Below, piece after piece: positions 9,804-18,982 of a stretch of DNA of 45,065 bases (the first letter of the stretch is position 1; each line of letters opens with the position of its first letter). Source of the stretch: Alistipes sp. (GTDB lineage Bacteria > Bacteroidota > Bacteroidia > Bacteroidales > Rikenellaceae); assembly GCA_029059935.1 (NCBI GenBank), contig JAIDUZ010000035.1:1-45065 (forward strand), written 5' to 3'. The notes under the pieces were generated by a model that saw nothing but the letters and a program-made list of their open reading frames with translations, searched no databases and had not been told where the DNA came from. Made by a program: the position numbers and the translations under genes.

Positions 9804-10073
9804 TTATTGTTTCACAAAAAGCAGTCCGGCAGATGCTTGGACGCAGCGCACGGAGAAAGCGTAAGAGCGACACTCACTAAGTACTGGCCCTACATAGTCC
9901 TCAATGAAACGCAAACGAGAGGCGCCCACACCTCCGAATGCGTAGGACGAAGCCGACCACGCATAACCTCGCAGGCCGACTACCGACAAGCCGCCCATCG
10001 AATTGTCGCGGAAGCCCGTAGCAGGCGCAAATAGCAATCGCTCGAATGAATGCCGCAGAGAGGGAAAAATCAA
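9804..10073 (-). pseudogene. FISUMP C-terminal cassette B
   Basis: Open frame ending in TAA at 9804-9806. It encodes FAPATGFR, GGLSVVG, GYAWSASSYAF, RLRFIEDYVGP, RSYAFSVRCVQASAG. The flanks 10032-10066 and 9828-9853 are identical to those of cassettes A, C and D; the 178-nt core differs from A by both replacement and silent changes. The nearest ATG reads ATG CAT TGA, so there is no in-frame ATG start. It is probably silent. Confidence 0.75.
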
Positions 10074-10857
10074 TGCATAATTCAGAATGCAAAATTCACA
10101 ACTTCGCGATAAAGCGAGTGCAGAGACTGCTTGCAGGCTTTGCCGAGCGGAAGCGATGATGGCGCAAGCCGAGAGTTATGCTGAACTTGTTCGGGCATGA
10201 CCGAGGCATAGTCCATCCAAGGCACAGCCAGAGTCAAGACCCCGTAAGAGGGATTAATTCAGAATTTGTCATTCTGAGCAGAGCGAAGAATCTAATCTTA
10301 TCGAATCGACTGAACAGATGTTTCACTTCGTTCAACATGACGCTTGTTGTGAGGCTGCAAGAGCCTGTTTCCTGCGTTCTCGCTCGGGCCGGCTGCGGGG
10401 GTCGCGGTTTCAGCGCGAACCGGCCCCGGGCGCAAGGTCGAAGACCTTGATTATGCTTGGGTCTCCACCTGCCATGGCGAGCAAAAATTATAAAACCCCG
10501 TTCTTAACGGGGCGGCCCCGGGCGCAAGGTTTGCAACCTTGGCATCTACTCTTTTGTTTCAAAGGGCCGGGCGCAGCCTGCGGGGCACGCCCGGCGACAG
10601 CCGGATGTTTGCGGGCCTCCGCTGGGGGAGGCTGCGGCCCGCACGATTCTTCGAATCGCGGTGAGAACACAAAACTATGCGCCCCCGATTTCCAATTATG
10701 AATTGTGAATTGATAATCCGGCTCTGCGGCAGACTGGAATATAACAACTGCCCCTTAACTGTATCGGTTTATAAATCCCCGTTCTTAACGGGGTAGCGGA
10801 TTGCTGAATCTACCAACCACTCTGACGGCAGCCATGGCCGCCGTCACTCCGGGGGAC
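9807..10857 (-). repeat. Composite dispersed repeat, copy B (cassette on - strand)
   Basis: Inverted counterpart of copy A. It starts at TTGTTTCACAAAAA (9807-9820), contains FISUMP cassette B, then AT-rich linkers, the CATTCTGAGC-type inverted repeat, GC-rich palindromes and two CCCCGTT/AACGGGG hairpins (near 10496-10512 and 10774-10790). It ends with the GC hairpin at 10824-10845. It differs from copy A by several internal insertions and substitutions, for example extra sequence around 10140-10230. With copy A it brackets the lpxK-punA-ssb operon. Confidence 0.85.
10268..10341. repeat. Imperfect inverted repeat, CATTCTGAGC-type, inside copy B
   Basis: Counterpart of 6578-6651, with arms 10268-10293 and 10316-10341 separated by 22 nt. 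The order of the arms is reversed because the whole element is inverted. Confidence 0.7.
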
Positions 10858-10895
10858 TGCCTATTTGGGAGAAGAGCGGAAATCGGCGCGCGGTC

Positions 10896-11558
10896 TCAAC
10901 GCCGCCGATAACGCAACGGCGCGTCGTCGATTTTCCGCCCGCAGTGATAGACGTTCCACGCATCGCGGGCGTAACCGTCGCCGAGCAGGCGGAACGACAA
11001 CACGGCCGCATCCGCCACTTTCTGTCCGTCGTAAAAGACATTCCATGCATCGCGGGCGTAACCGTCGCCGAGGTACTTGAACGACAGGACTGCGGCACCC
11101 TCCATGCAGAAGCCTCCGTAAAAGACGTTCCATGCGTCGCACCCGTAGCCGCCGCCCAGGTCCCGGAACGAAAGGGCCGCGGCTCCCTGAACCCGATGCC
11201 CGCGAAAATAGACGGTGCCGCCCTTAACGACATATCGGGGAGTGCGCCGCCGAACATCTTTACGGGCCGGCCGATGGGGCCGGCACTCGGGCGAATGCCC
11301 CGGGCGATGCTCGGGACGATGGTCGGGACGATGGTCGGGACGATGGTCGGGGCGTGCATCCGGATGTTGGCCGGGCCGCTTCTGCGGACGGGGTCGAGGC
11401 GTCTCGCCGGGAACCGCATCCGGACGATGGGACTCCGGCTGCGCCGGGTCGGGGAGATACGGCATGGCGAGCGCGAAACGGGATGCAGGAAATGTGGGGA
11501 ATGCTGTGGCGACCGACGACACGGTGACGGCCAGCAGAAAAGCGAAGTAACGGTTCAT
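10896..11558 (-). CDS. Secreted DKNYY-like repeat protein
   Basis: 220-aa exported protein of unknown function. The chosen ATG (11558) gives a signal peptide, MNRYFAFLLAVTVSSVATAFP; the frame is open further upstream but that part overlaps the rpsA terminator. Residues of about 40-110 are a Pro/Arg/His-rich segment with repeated DHRP units encoded by a 12-bp tandem repeat. The C-terminal half has three to four repeats of the form 'V-G-A-A-LSF--LG-GYA-DAWNVFY-G', which resembles the DKNYY family; here DAWNV takes the place of DKNNV. Such proteins are usually surface-associated in Bacteroidetes. No partner is suggested by the neighbours. Confidence 0.65.
   Translation of the reverse strand: MNRYFAFLLAVTVSSVATAFPTFPASRFALAMPYLPDPAQPESHRPDAVPGETPRPRPQKRPGQHPDARPDHRPDHRPDHRPEHRPGHSPECRPHRPARKDVRRRTPRYVVKGGTVYFRGHRVQGAAALSFRDLGGGYGCDAWNVFYGGFCMEGAAVLSFKYLGDGYARDAWNVFYDGQKVADAAVLSFRLLGDGYARDAWNVYHCGRKIDDAPLRYRRR
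11304..11351. repeat. 12-bp tandem repeat encoding DHRP
   Basis: Three exact units of ACGATGGTCGGG (11316-11327, 11328-11339, 11340-11351) are preceded by one degenerate unit. Because the unit is a multiple of three, copy-number change would add or remove Asp-His-Arg-Pro without a frameshift. Confidence 0.85.
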
Positions 11559-11622
11559 GGCAGAAGGGTAAGCAATTTGAAATAAGAACGGTACGAACGG
11601 CGGATAACGTATGTCGGCAGAC

Positions 11623-11658
11623 AAAAAAAACACCCGCGCGGAAAATTCCGCGCGGGTG
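11623..11658 (-). terminator. Terminator of rpsA
   Basis: On the minus strand the arm 11647-11658 pairs with 11631-11642 (12 bp, GC-rich, short loop), followed by eight T (11623-11630). It lies about 24 nt after the rpsA stop. Confidence 0.93.
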
Positions 11659-11681
11659 CATCGATTGGGATGAACCGCGGA

Positions 11682-13520
11682 CTACTCCTCGGTCTCCTCC
11701 TTCTTGGACTTCTTGGCGGGAGCCTTCTGAGCCTCGGCAGCCTCCATGGCGCTCTTCAGAGCGGCCAGGCCGGCGATGTCGCCCAGAGTGGTCTTCTCGA
11801 CCGCAGCATTGATCTTCTTGACGGTCGACTTCGTAGCATCGGCAGCGGCGCGCTTCTCGGCCTTCTCGGCAGCGATTTCGGCACGGCGGGCCTCCTCATA
11901 CGTACGTACGTGCGAGAGGGTGATGCGCTTGGTAGCCTTCGAGAACTCGATGATCTTGAAGTCGATCTTGTCGCCGACCTTGGGAGTCGAACCGTCCTCC
12001 TTGGTGAGCTGGCGTGCGGGGCAGAAACCCTCGACGTTCTCGTCCAACGAAACGACGGCACCCTTGTCGGTCATCTCGGTGATGGTAGCCTCGTGTACGG
12101 AGTCGAGCGCGAACTTGCTCTCGATTTCGCCCCAGGGGTTCTCCTCCAGCTGCTTGTGACCGAGCGACAGACGACGGTTGTCCTTGTCGATTTCGAGCAC
12201 GACGACCTCGATGTCGGCACCCACCTGCGTGAATTCGCCGGGATGCTTGACCTTCTTGGTCCAGCTGAGGTCCGAAATGTGGATCAGACCGTCGATGCCC
12301 TCCTCGATTTCGACGAAGACGCCGAAGTTGGTGAAGTTGCGGACCTTGGCCATGGTCTTGGCACCCACGGGATACTTGGTCTCGATGTCGGCCCAGGGAT
12401 CGGCCGAAAGCTGCTTGATGCCGAGCGACATCTTGCGCTCCTCGCGGTCGAGCGTGAGGATGACGGCCTCGACCTCGTCGCCGACCTTCATGAACTCCTG
12501 AGCCGAACGCAGGTGCTGGCTCCACGACATCTCCGACACGTGGATCAGACCCTCGACGCCGGCAGCGATCTCGACGAACGCACCGTAGTCGGCCATGACG
12601 ACCACCTTGCCCTTGACCTTGTCGCCGACTTTGAGATTCTGGTCGAGCGCCTCCCACGGATGCGGGGTGAGCTGTTTGAGACCCAGAGCGATGCGCTTCT
12701 TGGCATCGTCGAAGTCGAGGATGACGACCTGAATCTTCTGGTCGAGCGAAACGATCTCCTCGGGGTGGCTTACGCGGCCCCACGAGAGGTCGGTGATGTG
12801 GATCAGACCGTCCACGCCGCCCAGGTCGACGAACACGCCGTAGGAGGTGATGTTCTTGACCGTACCTTCGAGAATCTGTCCCTTTTCGAGCTTGGACATG
12901 ATAATCTGCTTCTGCGCTTCGAGCTCGGCCTCGATGAGCGCCTTGTGCGACACGACCACGTTGCGGAACTCCTGGTTGATTTTGACAACCTTGAACTCCA
13001 TGGTCTTGTCGACGTATACGTCGTAGTCGCGGATGGGCTTCACGTCGATCTGCGAACCGGGCAGGAAGGCCTCGATGCCGAAGACGTCGACGATCATACC
13101 GCCCTTGGTGCGGCACTTGATGTAACCCTTGATGATTTCGTCCTTCTCCAGGGCCTCGTTGACGCGGTCCCACGACTTGAGCTGGCGCGCCTTCTTGTGC
13201 GAGAGGGCCAGCTGGCCGTTCTTGTCCTCGGCCGAGTCGACGTAGACCTCGATTTTGTCGCCGACCTTCAGATCGGGGTTGTAGCGGAACTCCGAGATGG
13301 AGATGATACCCTCGCTCTTGTAACCCACGTTGACGATCACTTCGCGCTTGGTCAGGCCCGTCACCGTACCCTCGACCACTTCGCCGACCGTGACGTTGGA
13401 CAGCGTCTTGTCATACGCCGCAGCGATTTCGTCCTTGGGCTGGTTGTAGACACCCAGGTCGTTCTCGAACGAGTTCCAGTCGAAGTTCTCGTTTGCGACT
13501 ACATTCTTGTTTTCTTCCAT
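11682..13520 (-). CDS. rpsA: 30S ribosomal protein S1
   Basis: Binds mRNA on the 30S subunit and helps unstructured or weak-SD messages to be translated, which matters in Bacteroidetes where SD sequences are weak. The 612-aa protein contains six S1 RNA-binding repeats from about residue 45 to 540. Typical units are GVFVDLGGVDGLIHITDLSW, GAFVEIAAGVEGLIHVSEMSW and GVFVEIEEGIDGLIHISDLSW. A lysine/alanine/glutamate-rich tail follows. ATG 13520 (MEENKNVVANENFDW) was chosen because upstream codons lie in the leader downstream of a clear promoter. It is a single-gene unit with its own promoter and terminator. Confidence 0.97.
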   Translation of the reverse strand: MEENKNVVANENFDWNSFENDLGVYNQPKDEIAAAYDKTLSNVTVGEVVEGTVTGLTKREVIVNVGYKSEGIISISEFRYNPDLKVGDKIEVYVDSAEDKNGQLALSHKKARQLKSWDRVNEALEKDEIIKGYIKCRTKGGMIVDVFGIEAFLPGSQIDVKPIRDYDVYVDKTMEFKVVKINQEFRNVVVSHKALIEAELEAQKQIIMSKLEKGQILEGTVKNITSYGVFVDLGGVDGLIHITDLSWGRVSHPEEIVSLDQKIQVVILDFDDAKKRIALGLKQLTPHPWEALDQNLKVGDKVKGKVVVMADYGAFVEIAAGVEGLIHVSEMSWSQHLRSAQEFMKVGDEVEAVILTLDREERKMSLGIKQLSADPWADIETKYPVGAKTMAKVRNFTNFGVFVEIEEGIDGLIHISDLSWTKKVKHPGEFTQVGADIEVVVLEIDKDNRRLSLGHKQLEENPWGEIESKFALDSVHEATITEMTDKGAVVSLDENVEGFCPARQLTKEDGSTPKVGDKIDFKIIEFSKATKRITLSHVRTYEEARRAEIAAEKAEKRAAADATKSTVKKINAAVEKTTLGDIAGLAALKSAMEAAEAQKAPAKKSKKEETEE

Positions 13521-13619
13521 GGTGGAAATGTTTGCGATACAATCGCTCGTTAAAAGGTGAATAATGTTTTCGTCCCCCGCACGCGTACGAATAAACCAAC
13601 GCACGCGCGAAAAGGCCTG

Positions 13620-13651
13620 CAAAGTTAACGCTTTTTTCCGGAATACCAAAA
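13620..13651 (-). promoter_or_regulatory. Promoter of rpsA
   Basis: Minus-strand TTTTG (13647-13651), a 19-nt spacer, then TAACTTTG (13620-13627). It matches the Bacteroidetes consensus and leaves a leader of roughly 95 nt before the ATG. Confidence 0.82.
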
Positions 13652-13729
13652 CTTCGGAGCGCTTCGGCCGTGCGGAGACGGAGCGGGCACGGGGTTTGTG
13701 TTAACAAAATAACAAATCGGCGGAAAATA

Positions 13730-13761
13730 TTGCGCAATACGGATAGTTTTTTGTAATTTTG
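13730..13761 (+). promoter_or_regulatory. Promoter of the fumarase gene
   Basis: TTG at 13730-13732 and TAATTTTG at 13754-13761, spaced by 21 nt. The leader of about 100 nt contains a 7-bp GCCGGTT/AACCGGC hairpin at 13775-13791. Confidence 0.7.
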
Positions 13762-13863
13762 CGTCGGTCGAACCGCCGGTTCGCAACCGGCAACTCCCGG
13801 CCGGCGGCAACGACGGATTTCGCACGAAACCGGTACGAAACACAACACAAAACAAATAGACCG

Positions 13864-15477
13864 ATGGCTGATTTCATCTACCAGGAGCCGTTCCCCGTGG
13901 GGGAGGACAAGACGCAGTACCGTCTGCTGACGAAAGATTATGTGAAAGTCGTGGAATGCGACGGCCGCAAGATTCTCAAGGTCGACCCCGCCGGCTTGGA
14001 ACTGCTTTCGAAGGCCGCCTACAACGACGTGTCGTTCTATCTGCGCGCCACCCACCTGCAGAAGCTGCGCAACATTCTCGACGACCCCGAAGCCACCGAC
14101 AACGACAAGTTCGTGGCCTACACCATGCTGCTCAACCAATGCGTGTCGGCCGAAGGCGAACTCCCGACCTGCCAGGACACCGGCACGGCCATCTGCATCG
14201 GCCACAAGGGCGAAGACGTCTTCACCGGAGCCGACGATGCCAAGTGCATCGCCCGCGGCGTGTATGAGACCTACAAGGAACGCAACCTGCGCTACTCGCA
14301 GGTAGTGCCCTTCACGATGACCGAAGAGAAGAACTCGGGCACCAACCTGCCCGCGCAGATCGACATCTACGGCGGCAAGCCGGGCATGGAATACGAATTC
14401 CTCTTCATCACCAAGGGCGGCGGCTCGGCCAACAAGACCTTCCTCTACCAACAGACCAAGGCACTGCTGAACGAAGAGTCGCTGACGAAGTTCATCACCG
14501 AACACATCAAGGACCTGGGCACCTCGGCCTGCCCGCCCTACCACCTGGCACTCTGCATCGGCGGCACGTCGGCCGAGATGTGTCTGTCGACCGTGAAGAA
14601 GGCGTCGGCCGGCTACCTCGACGAGCTGCCCACGTCGGGCAACGAGGGCGGCCGCTGCTTCCGCGACCTCGAATGGGAGGACAAAGTATTGAAAATCTGC
14701 CAGCAGAGCGGCGTAGGCGCCCAGTTCGGCGGCAAATATCTCGTGCACGACGTGCGCGTCATCCGGGCCCCGCGCCATGCGGCGTCGTGCCCCGTGGCCA
14801 TCGGTGTGAGCTGCTCGGCCGACCGCAACATCAAAGCCAAGATTACGCCCGAAGGCATCTTCCTGGAAGAACTGGAGAAGAACCCGGCCCGCTTCCTGCC
14901 TGCGGAAGCCCCGGCCATGTCGCCTGCCGTGGACATCGACCTCGACGAAGGCATGGACAAGGTGCGCGAGATTCTGACCAAGTATCCCATCAAGACGCGC
15001 CTGAACCTCAAAGGCACGCTGATAGTGGCCCGCGACATCGCCCACGCCCGCATCAAACAGATGCTCGACGAAGGCAAGCCCATGCCGGAATACTTCAAGA
15101 AACACCCGGTCTACTACGCCGGCCCCGCCAAGACGCCGGACGGCATGGCCTCGGGCTCGTTCGGTCCCACGACGGCCGGCCGCATGGACCCCTACGTAGA
15201 CCTTTTCCAGAAACACGGCGGCTCGCTGGTGATGGTGGCCAAGGGCAACCGTTCGCAGGAAGTGACCGACGCCTGCAAGGCCAACGGAGGCTTCTACCTG
15301 GGCTCGATAGGCGGACCGGCCGCCATTCTGGCCAAGAACTCCATCAAGTCGGTGGAGGTGGTGGACTTCCCCGAACTGGGCATGGAAGCCGTGCGCAAGA
15401 TATATGTGGAGAATTTCCCGGCCTTCATCATTGTGGACGACAAGGGCAACGACTTCTTCGCCGATTTCAAGCACTGA
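13864..15477 (+). CDS. Class I fumarate hydratase (4Fe-4S)
   Basis: Interconverts fumarate and malate, part of the reductive arm that leads to succinate in anaerobic Bacteroidales. The 537-aa protein has the N-terminal hydrolyase domain with cluster-binding cysteines in motifs such as [10 protein letters not shown] (near residue 105) and [17 protein letters not shown]. The C-terminal beta domain contains [12 protein letters not shown] and [11 protein letters not shown] 13864 ([13 protein letters not shown]) is the normal family start. Malate dehydrogenase lies 3.5 kb downstream on the same strand, so two adjacent steps of the pathway are near each other. It may be annotated fumA or fumB; I cannot distinguish these. 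Confidence 0.94.
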   Translation: MADFIYQEPFPVGEDKTQYRLLTKDYVKVVECDGRKILKVDPAGLELLSKAAYNDVSFYLRATHLQKLRNILDDPEATDNDKFVAYTMLLNQCVSAEGELPTCQDTGTAICIGHKGEDVFTGADDAKCIARGVYETYKERNLRYSQVVPFTMTEEKNSGTNLPAQIDIYGGKPGMEYEFLFITKGGGSANKTFLYQQTKALLNEESLTKFITEHIKDLGTSACPPYHLALCIGGTSAEMCLSTVKKASAGYLDELPTSGNEGGRCFRDLEWEDKVLKICQQSGVGAQFGGKYLVHDVRVIRAPRHAASCPVAIGVSCSADRNIKAKITPEGIFLEELEKNPARFLPAEAPAMSPAVDIDLDEGMDKVREILTKYPIKTRLNLKGTLIVARDIAHARIKQMLDEGKPMPEYFKKHPVYYAGPAKTPDGMASGSFGPTTAGRMDPYVDLFQKHGGSLVMVAKGNRSQEVTDACKANGGFYLGSIGGPAAILAKNSIKSVEVVDFPELGMEAVRKIYVENFPAFIIVDDKGNDFFADFKH

Positions 15478-15524
15478 AATTGCAGCGGGGATACGAAAAG
15501 GCTCAAAATCGCGTTGTTGAAACG

Positions 15525-17399
15525 ATGAAAGGTCTTATTGCGAAAATCGTGCTGGCGGCGCTCTGCATCGTCGCGTGGGGGCCGGCCTCCGGAGCCGACA
15601 AGGTGGTCTTCGAGGCCTCCTCGCCCCTGATCGTGGCTGTGGGCGAAGCATTCCGGGTAGAATTTGCGCTCAACGCCAAACCCGACGACGGGAGCTTCGC
15701 GCCTCCGTCGTTCGAGGGTTTCGACGTACTGGCGGGCCCGGCCGTGTCGGAAGGTTCGTCGATACGGATCATCAACGGCTCGATGACCAAGAGCGTCAAC
15801 TACACGCTCACCTATGTGCTTGTGGCCAACCATGCCGGCAACCTTACCGTTGCCCCGGCCGCCATTGCTGTCGACGGAGAGACCTACCGCACCAGGCCGC
15901 TGCCCATCGAAGTCGTGGACGAAGGAGCCGCGCCGGGCTCCCCGGCAACCGCGCCGGGAAACTCCGGCGGCGGACAGCAACAGCCGCAACAGAGCGCCGA
16001 AAACGAAGCCCGCGGACGGGTCGGCAAGGACGACATCCTGCTGCGGGCCGTCGTTTCGCGCACCTCGGTCTACAAGGGCGAACCGCTGCGCGTGACCTTC
16101 AAACTCTACGAACGCACCAACGTAGCCGGATACCAGGACTACAAGGTGCCGTCGTTCAACGGGTTCTGGGCCCAGCAGCTCAACACCGACAACGCCCGGC
16201 GCCAACGCGAGACCTACAACGGCAAGATTTACGAGACGTCGGTGGCCTGGGAATACCTGCTCTATCCCCAGCAAGCCGGCACGCTGGTCATCGAACCGGC
16301 CGAGCTGACCGCCGTAGTGCAGGTCATCGTACAGAACAACCGCAACATCGACCCTTTCTTCGGAGGCGGGCACGACGTTTACAACGTTCCGGTCAAGGTG
16401 CAGAGCCCGCGCGTGAACATCACGGTCAAACCCCTGCCCACGGGGGCGCCGGCCGGATTCAGCGGAGCCGTGGGGCACTTCACGATGGAGACCAAGCTCC
16501 CGACGCAGCGGCTGGCCGCCAACTCGGCCGCGACCTACACGGTCAAGATTTCGGGCACGGGCAACCTGACGTTCGTGCAGGCGCCCAAGCTGACGCTGCC
16601 CGGCTCGTTCGAACAATACAACGTAAAGACCACGGAGTCGATCAACACGTCGGCCTCGGGCATCTCGGGGTACCGTCAGTTCGAATACCCCTTCATCGCC
16701 CGCAGCGAAGGGACCTACGACATCGAACCGGTTGCGTTCAGCTACTTCGACCCGTCGCGCATGGAATACGTGACGCTGCGCCCGGAACCGCTGACGCTCG
16801 AAGTGACGCCCGATGCCGGAAGCGGCGGCGAAACCGTGGTGATGCAAGGGCGCGGCATGTCGAAAGAAGAGGTGCGGCTCCTGGGCGAAGACATCCGCTT
16901 CATCAAACTGGGCGACGCCCGGCTGCACGCCCCGCGGAAACCCCTGCTGTTCAGCTCGCTCTACTGGGCGCTGCTGTGCGGCATCCTGCTCGCCTTTACG
17001 GCGGCGTACGCCACCCTGCGCAAACGCATCCGCGAATCGCAGAACGTGGCGCTTGTCCGCGGCCGCCGAGCCAACAAAGTAGCCGTACAACGATTCCGCA
17101 CGGCCCGCAAATATATGGAAGCGGACGACCGGCATGCGTTCTACGAAGAGATGCTGCGCGCGCTGTGGGGCTATGTGAGCGACAAGTTCAACATCCCGGT
17201 GGCCAATCTTACCAAGGAGAACGTACGCGAAGAACTGCACCGCCGCGGTGTGGCGGCCGACGAATCGCAACGCTTCACGGCCCTCATCGCCCAATGCGAC
17301 GAAGCGCAGTATTCGCCCGCCGCATCGGCCCGGACGGGAGAGGTATATGCCGACGGCGTGGATCTGATTTCGCGCATCGAGTCGACCATCAAACGATAG
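15525..17399 (+). CDS. batD: BatD-family protein (oxygen tolerance)
   Basis: 624-aa envelope protein of the BatD family, first linked to aerotolerance in Bacteroides. An N-terminal signal peptide (residues 1-23) is followed by beta-rich extracytoplasmic domains, for example VFEASSPLIVAVGEAFRVEF and KGEPLRVTFKLYE. A low-complexity Gly/Gln/Pro linker lies around residues 145-160. A transmembrane helix lies near residues 470-490 (LYWALLCGILLAFTAAYATL), followed by a cytoplasmic helical tail. It starts 47 nt after the fumarase stop and 7 nt before batE. The usual batA, batB and batC partners and the MoxR ATPase are not in the window. How Bat proteins protect the cell is not settled. Confidence 0.9.
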   Translation: MKGLIAKIVLAALCIVAWGPASGADKVVFEASSPLIVAVGEAFRVEFALNAKPDDGSFAPPSFEGFDVLAGPAVSEGSSIRIINGSMTKSVNYTLTYVLVANHAGNLTVAPAAIAVDGETYRTRPLPIEVVDEGAAPGSPATAPGNSGGGQQQPQQSAENEARGRVGKDDILLRAVVSRTSVYKGEPLRVTFKLYERTNVAGYQDYKVPSFNGFWAQQLNTDNARRQRETYNGKIYETSVAWEYLLYPQQAGTLVIEPAELTAVVQVIVQNNRNIDPFFGGGHDVYNVPVKVQSPRVNITVKPLPTGAPAGFSGAVGHFTMETKLPTQRLAANSAATYTVKISGTGNLTFVQAPKLTLPGSFEQYNVKTTESINTSASGISGYRQFEYPFIARSEGTYDIEPVAFSYFDPSRMEYVTLRPEPLTLEVTPDAGSGGETVVMQGRGMSKEEVRLLGEDIRFIKLGDARLHAPRKPLLFSSLYWALLCGILLAFTAAYATLRKRIRESQNVALVRGRRANKVAVQRFRTARKYMEADDRHAFYEEMLRALWGYVSDKFNIPVANLTKENVREELHRRGVAADESQRFTALIAQCDEAQYSPAASARTGEVYADGVDLISRIESTIKR

Positions 17400-17406
17400 A
17401 GTCCCC

Positions 17407-18270
17407 ATGAAACGACTGATTCCGATAGTGCTCCTTGCACTGGCGACCTCCGCGGCACTCCTCGCCCCGGCAGGGGGCCATGCGCAGGACGCCGCACCCC
17501 AGACGTCGGCCGAGTCCCCCGCCGCCGCAGCGGCCGAAACGGCCGGCGAACACCTTGAAGCTCCGGCCGCAGCGACGCCCAACGGGCTGTGGGACCGCGC
17601 CAACACGGCCTACATCAACGGCGACTACCGCACGGCGGCCGAGACCTACGAACAACTGCTTGCGCAGGGGCCGGTGTCGGTGAAACTCTACTACAACCTG
17701 GCCAACGCCTACTTCAAGTCCGACCGCCCGGGCAAGGCGATTCTGTACTACCGCCGGGCCCTGCGTCTTGCACCCGGCAACGGCGACATCCGCTACAACC
17801 TGAGCGTGGCCGAAGCCCGCACGAAAGACAACATCGAACGCATACCCGAATTCTTCGCCGTGACCTGGCTGCGCGGCATACGCCAGACGATGGGCTGCAC
17901 GGCCTGGACGGTCCTTTCGCTCCTCTTTCTGAGCGGCGGGCTGGCATTCCTCCTCCTCTTTCTGCTGGCCCAGCGGCTGTCGTGGCGCAAAACGGGATTC
18001 TATGGCACTCTGGTTGCAATGCTGCTCTTCGTTGCGGCCACGCTGTTCGCCGCAGCCGAAAGGCGCAGCATGCTCGACCGTACGGAAGCTGTGGTGATGC
18101 CTGCCTCCGCGGCAGTGAAGAGCTCGCCCGACAACTCGGCGACCGACCTGTTCCTGCTCCACGAAGGCACCGTGGTGACCGTCACCGACCGGCTAGACGA
18201 CTGGTGCGAGATAGTCATCGACGACGGCAAGAAAGGGTGGATCGAGAACCGCAAAATCGAAATAATCTGA
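17407..18270 (+). CDS. batE: BatE-family protein: TPR, two membrane helices, SH3-like end
   Basis: 287-aa membrane protein. The signal peptide (1-26) is followed by an Ala-rich linker, then TPR repeats at about 60-135 (WDRANTAYINGDYRTAAETYEQLL, YYNLANAYFKSDRPGKAILYYRRAL). Two transmembrane helices follow around 170-215 and then a C-terminal bacterial SH3-like domain (LHEGTVVTVTDRLDDWCEIVIDDGKKGWI). This is the standard BatE architecture. Its TGA shares the A with the recR ATG, so batE and recR are translationally coupled. It probably acts with BatD at the inner membrane. Confidence 0.88.
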   Translation: MKRLIPIVLLALATSAALLAPAGGHAQDAAPQTSAESPAAAAAETAGEHLEAPAAATPNGLWDRANTAYINGDYRTAAETYEQLLAQGPVSVKLYYNLANAYFKSDRPGKAILYYRRALRLAPGNGDIRYNLSVAEARTKDNIERIPEFFAVTWLRGIRQTMGCTAWTVLSLLFLSGGLAFLLLFLLAQRLSWRKTGFYGTLVAMLLFVAATLFAAAERRSMLDRTEAVVMPASAAVKSSPDNSATDLFLLHEGTVVTVTDRLDDWCEIVIDDGKKGWIENRKIEII

Positions 18271-18866
18271 TGTCGAAGCTCTTACAGGACGTGGTCGGCG
18301 AGCTGTCGAAGCTGCCGGGCGTGGGACGCCGCACGGCGCTGCGCCTGGCCATCCACATCCTGCGCATGGAACCCGAATCGGTGGGCGAAATGACCCGCAG
18401 CATCGACCGCTTCCGCAACGACATCAAGCACTGCGCCCGCTGCAACAACCTCTCGGACGAAGAGATATGCCCCGTCTGCGCCGACCGCGAACGCGACCAC
18501 ACGACGATCTGCGTCGTGGAACAGGTGGCCGACGTGCTGTCGATAGAAAACACCCATCAATACAAGGGCCTCTATCATGTACTCGGCGGCGTCATCTCGC
18601 CCATGCAGGGCATAGCGCCGTCGGACCTGAAAATCGACCTGCTGTGCGACCGCATAGCGCAGGGCGGCGTGAAGGAAGTGATTCTGGCCATCTCGACCTC
18701 GGTGGAGGGCGAGACGACGCTCTTCTACCTGATGAGCCGCCTGCGCCACTACCCCGGCGTGAAGATTACGTCGATAGCCCGCGGCATCGGCTTCGGCGAC
18801 GAACTGGAATACGTCGACGAACTGACCATCACCCACGCGCTGCTGAACCGCCGCGAAGTGGAATGA
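18270..18866 (+). CDS. recR: Recombination mediator RecR
   Basis: 198-aa RecR, which works with RecO (and RecF) to load RecA at gaps. Domains in order are the helix-hairpin-helix GELSKLPGVGRRTALRLA (residues 10-27), the four-cysteine zinc finger C-x2-C...C-x2-C (HCARCNNLSDEEICPVCAD), and the Toprim domain beginning ICVVEQVADVLSIE with a conserved C-terminal GIGFGDELEYVDELTITHAL. Coupled to batE by a 1-nt overlap (TGATG). recF is also in this window, 8 kb away on the other strand. Confidence 0.96.
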   Translation: MSKLLQDVVGELSKLPGVGRRTALRLAIHILRMEPESVGEMTRSIDRFRNDIKHCARCNNLSDEEICPVCADRERDHTTICVVEQVADVLSIENTHQYKGLYHVLGGVISPMQGIAPSDLKIDLLCDRIAQGGVKEVILAISTSVEGETTLFYLMSRLRHYPGVKITSIARGIGFGDELEYVDELTITHALLNRREVE

Positions 18867-18900
18867 CGGGAGAGGCTGAGCGACAACGGGTGGCACGACG

Positions 18901-18919
18901 CAGGCAGGAGCCCTGCCTG
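18901..18919. other. 8-bp perfect hairpin between recR and mdh
   Basis: CAGGCAGG and CCTGCCTG (18901-18908 and 18912-18919) flank a 3-nt loop. There is no T run after it, so it may be a processing or weak attenuation structure rather than a terminator. Confidence 0.35.
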
Positions 18920-18982
18920 TTCGCCCGCGAAACGGAAAAAACCGGAAGAACGAACGACAAAAACCACAAAAAATACGACACG

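Noticed and set aside
11316..11351. Tandem repeat as a CRISPR array
   Set aside because: Units are 12 bp, directly adjacent without spacers, and lie inside a coding sequence.
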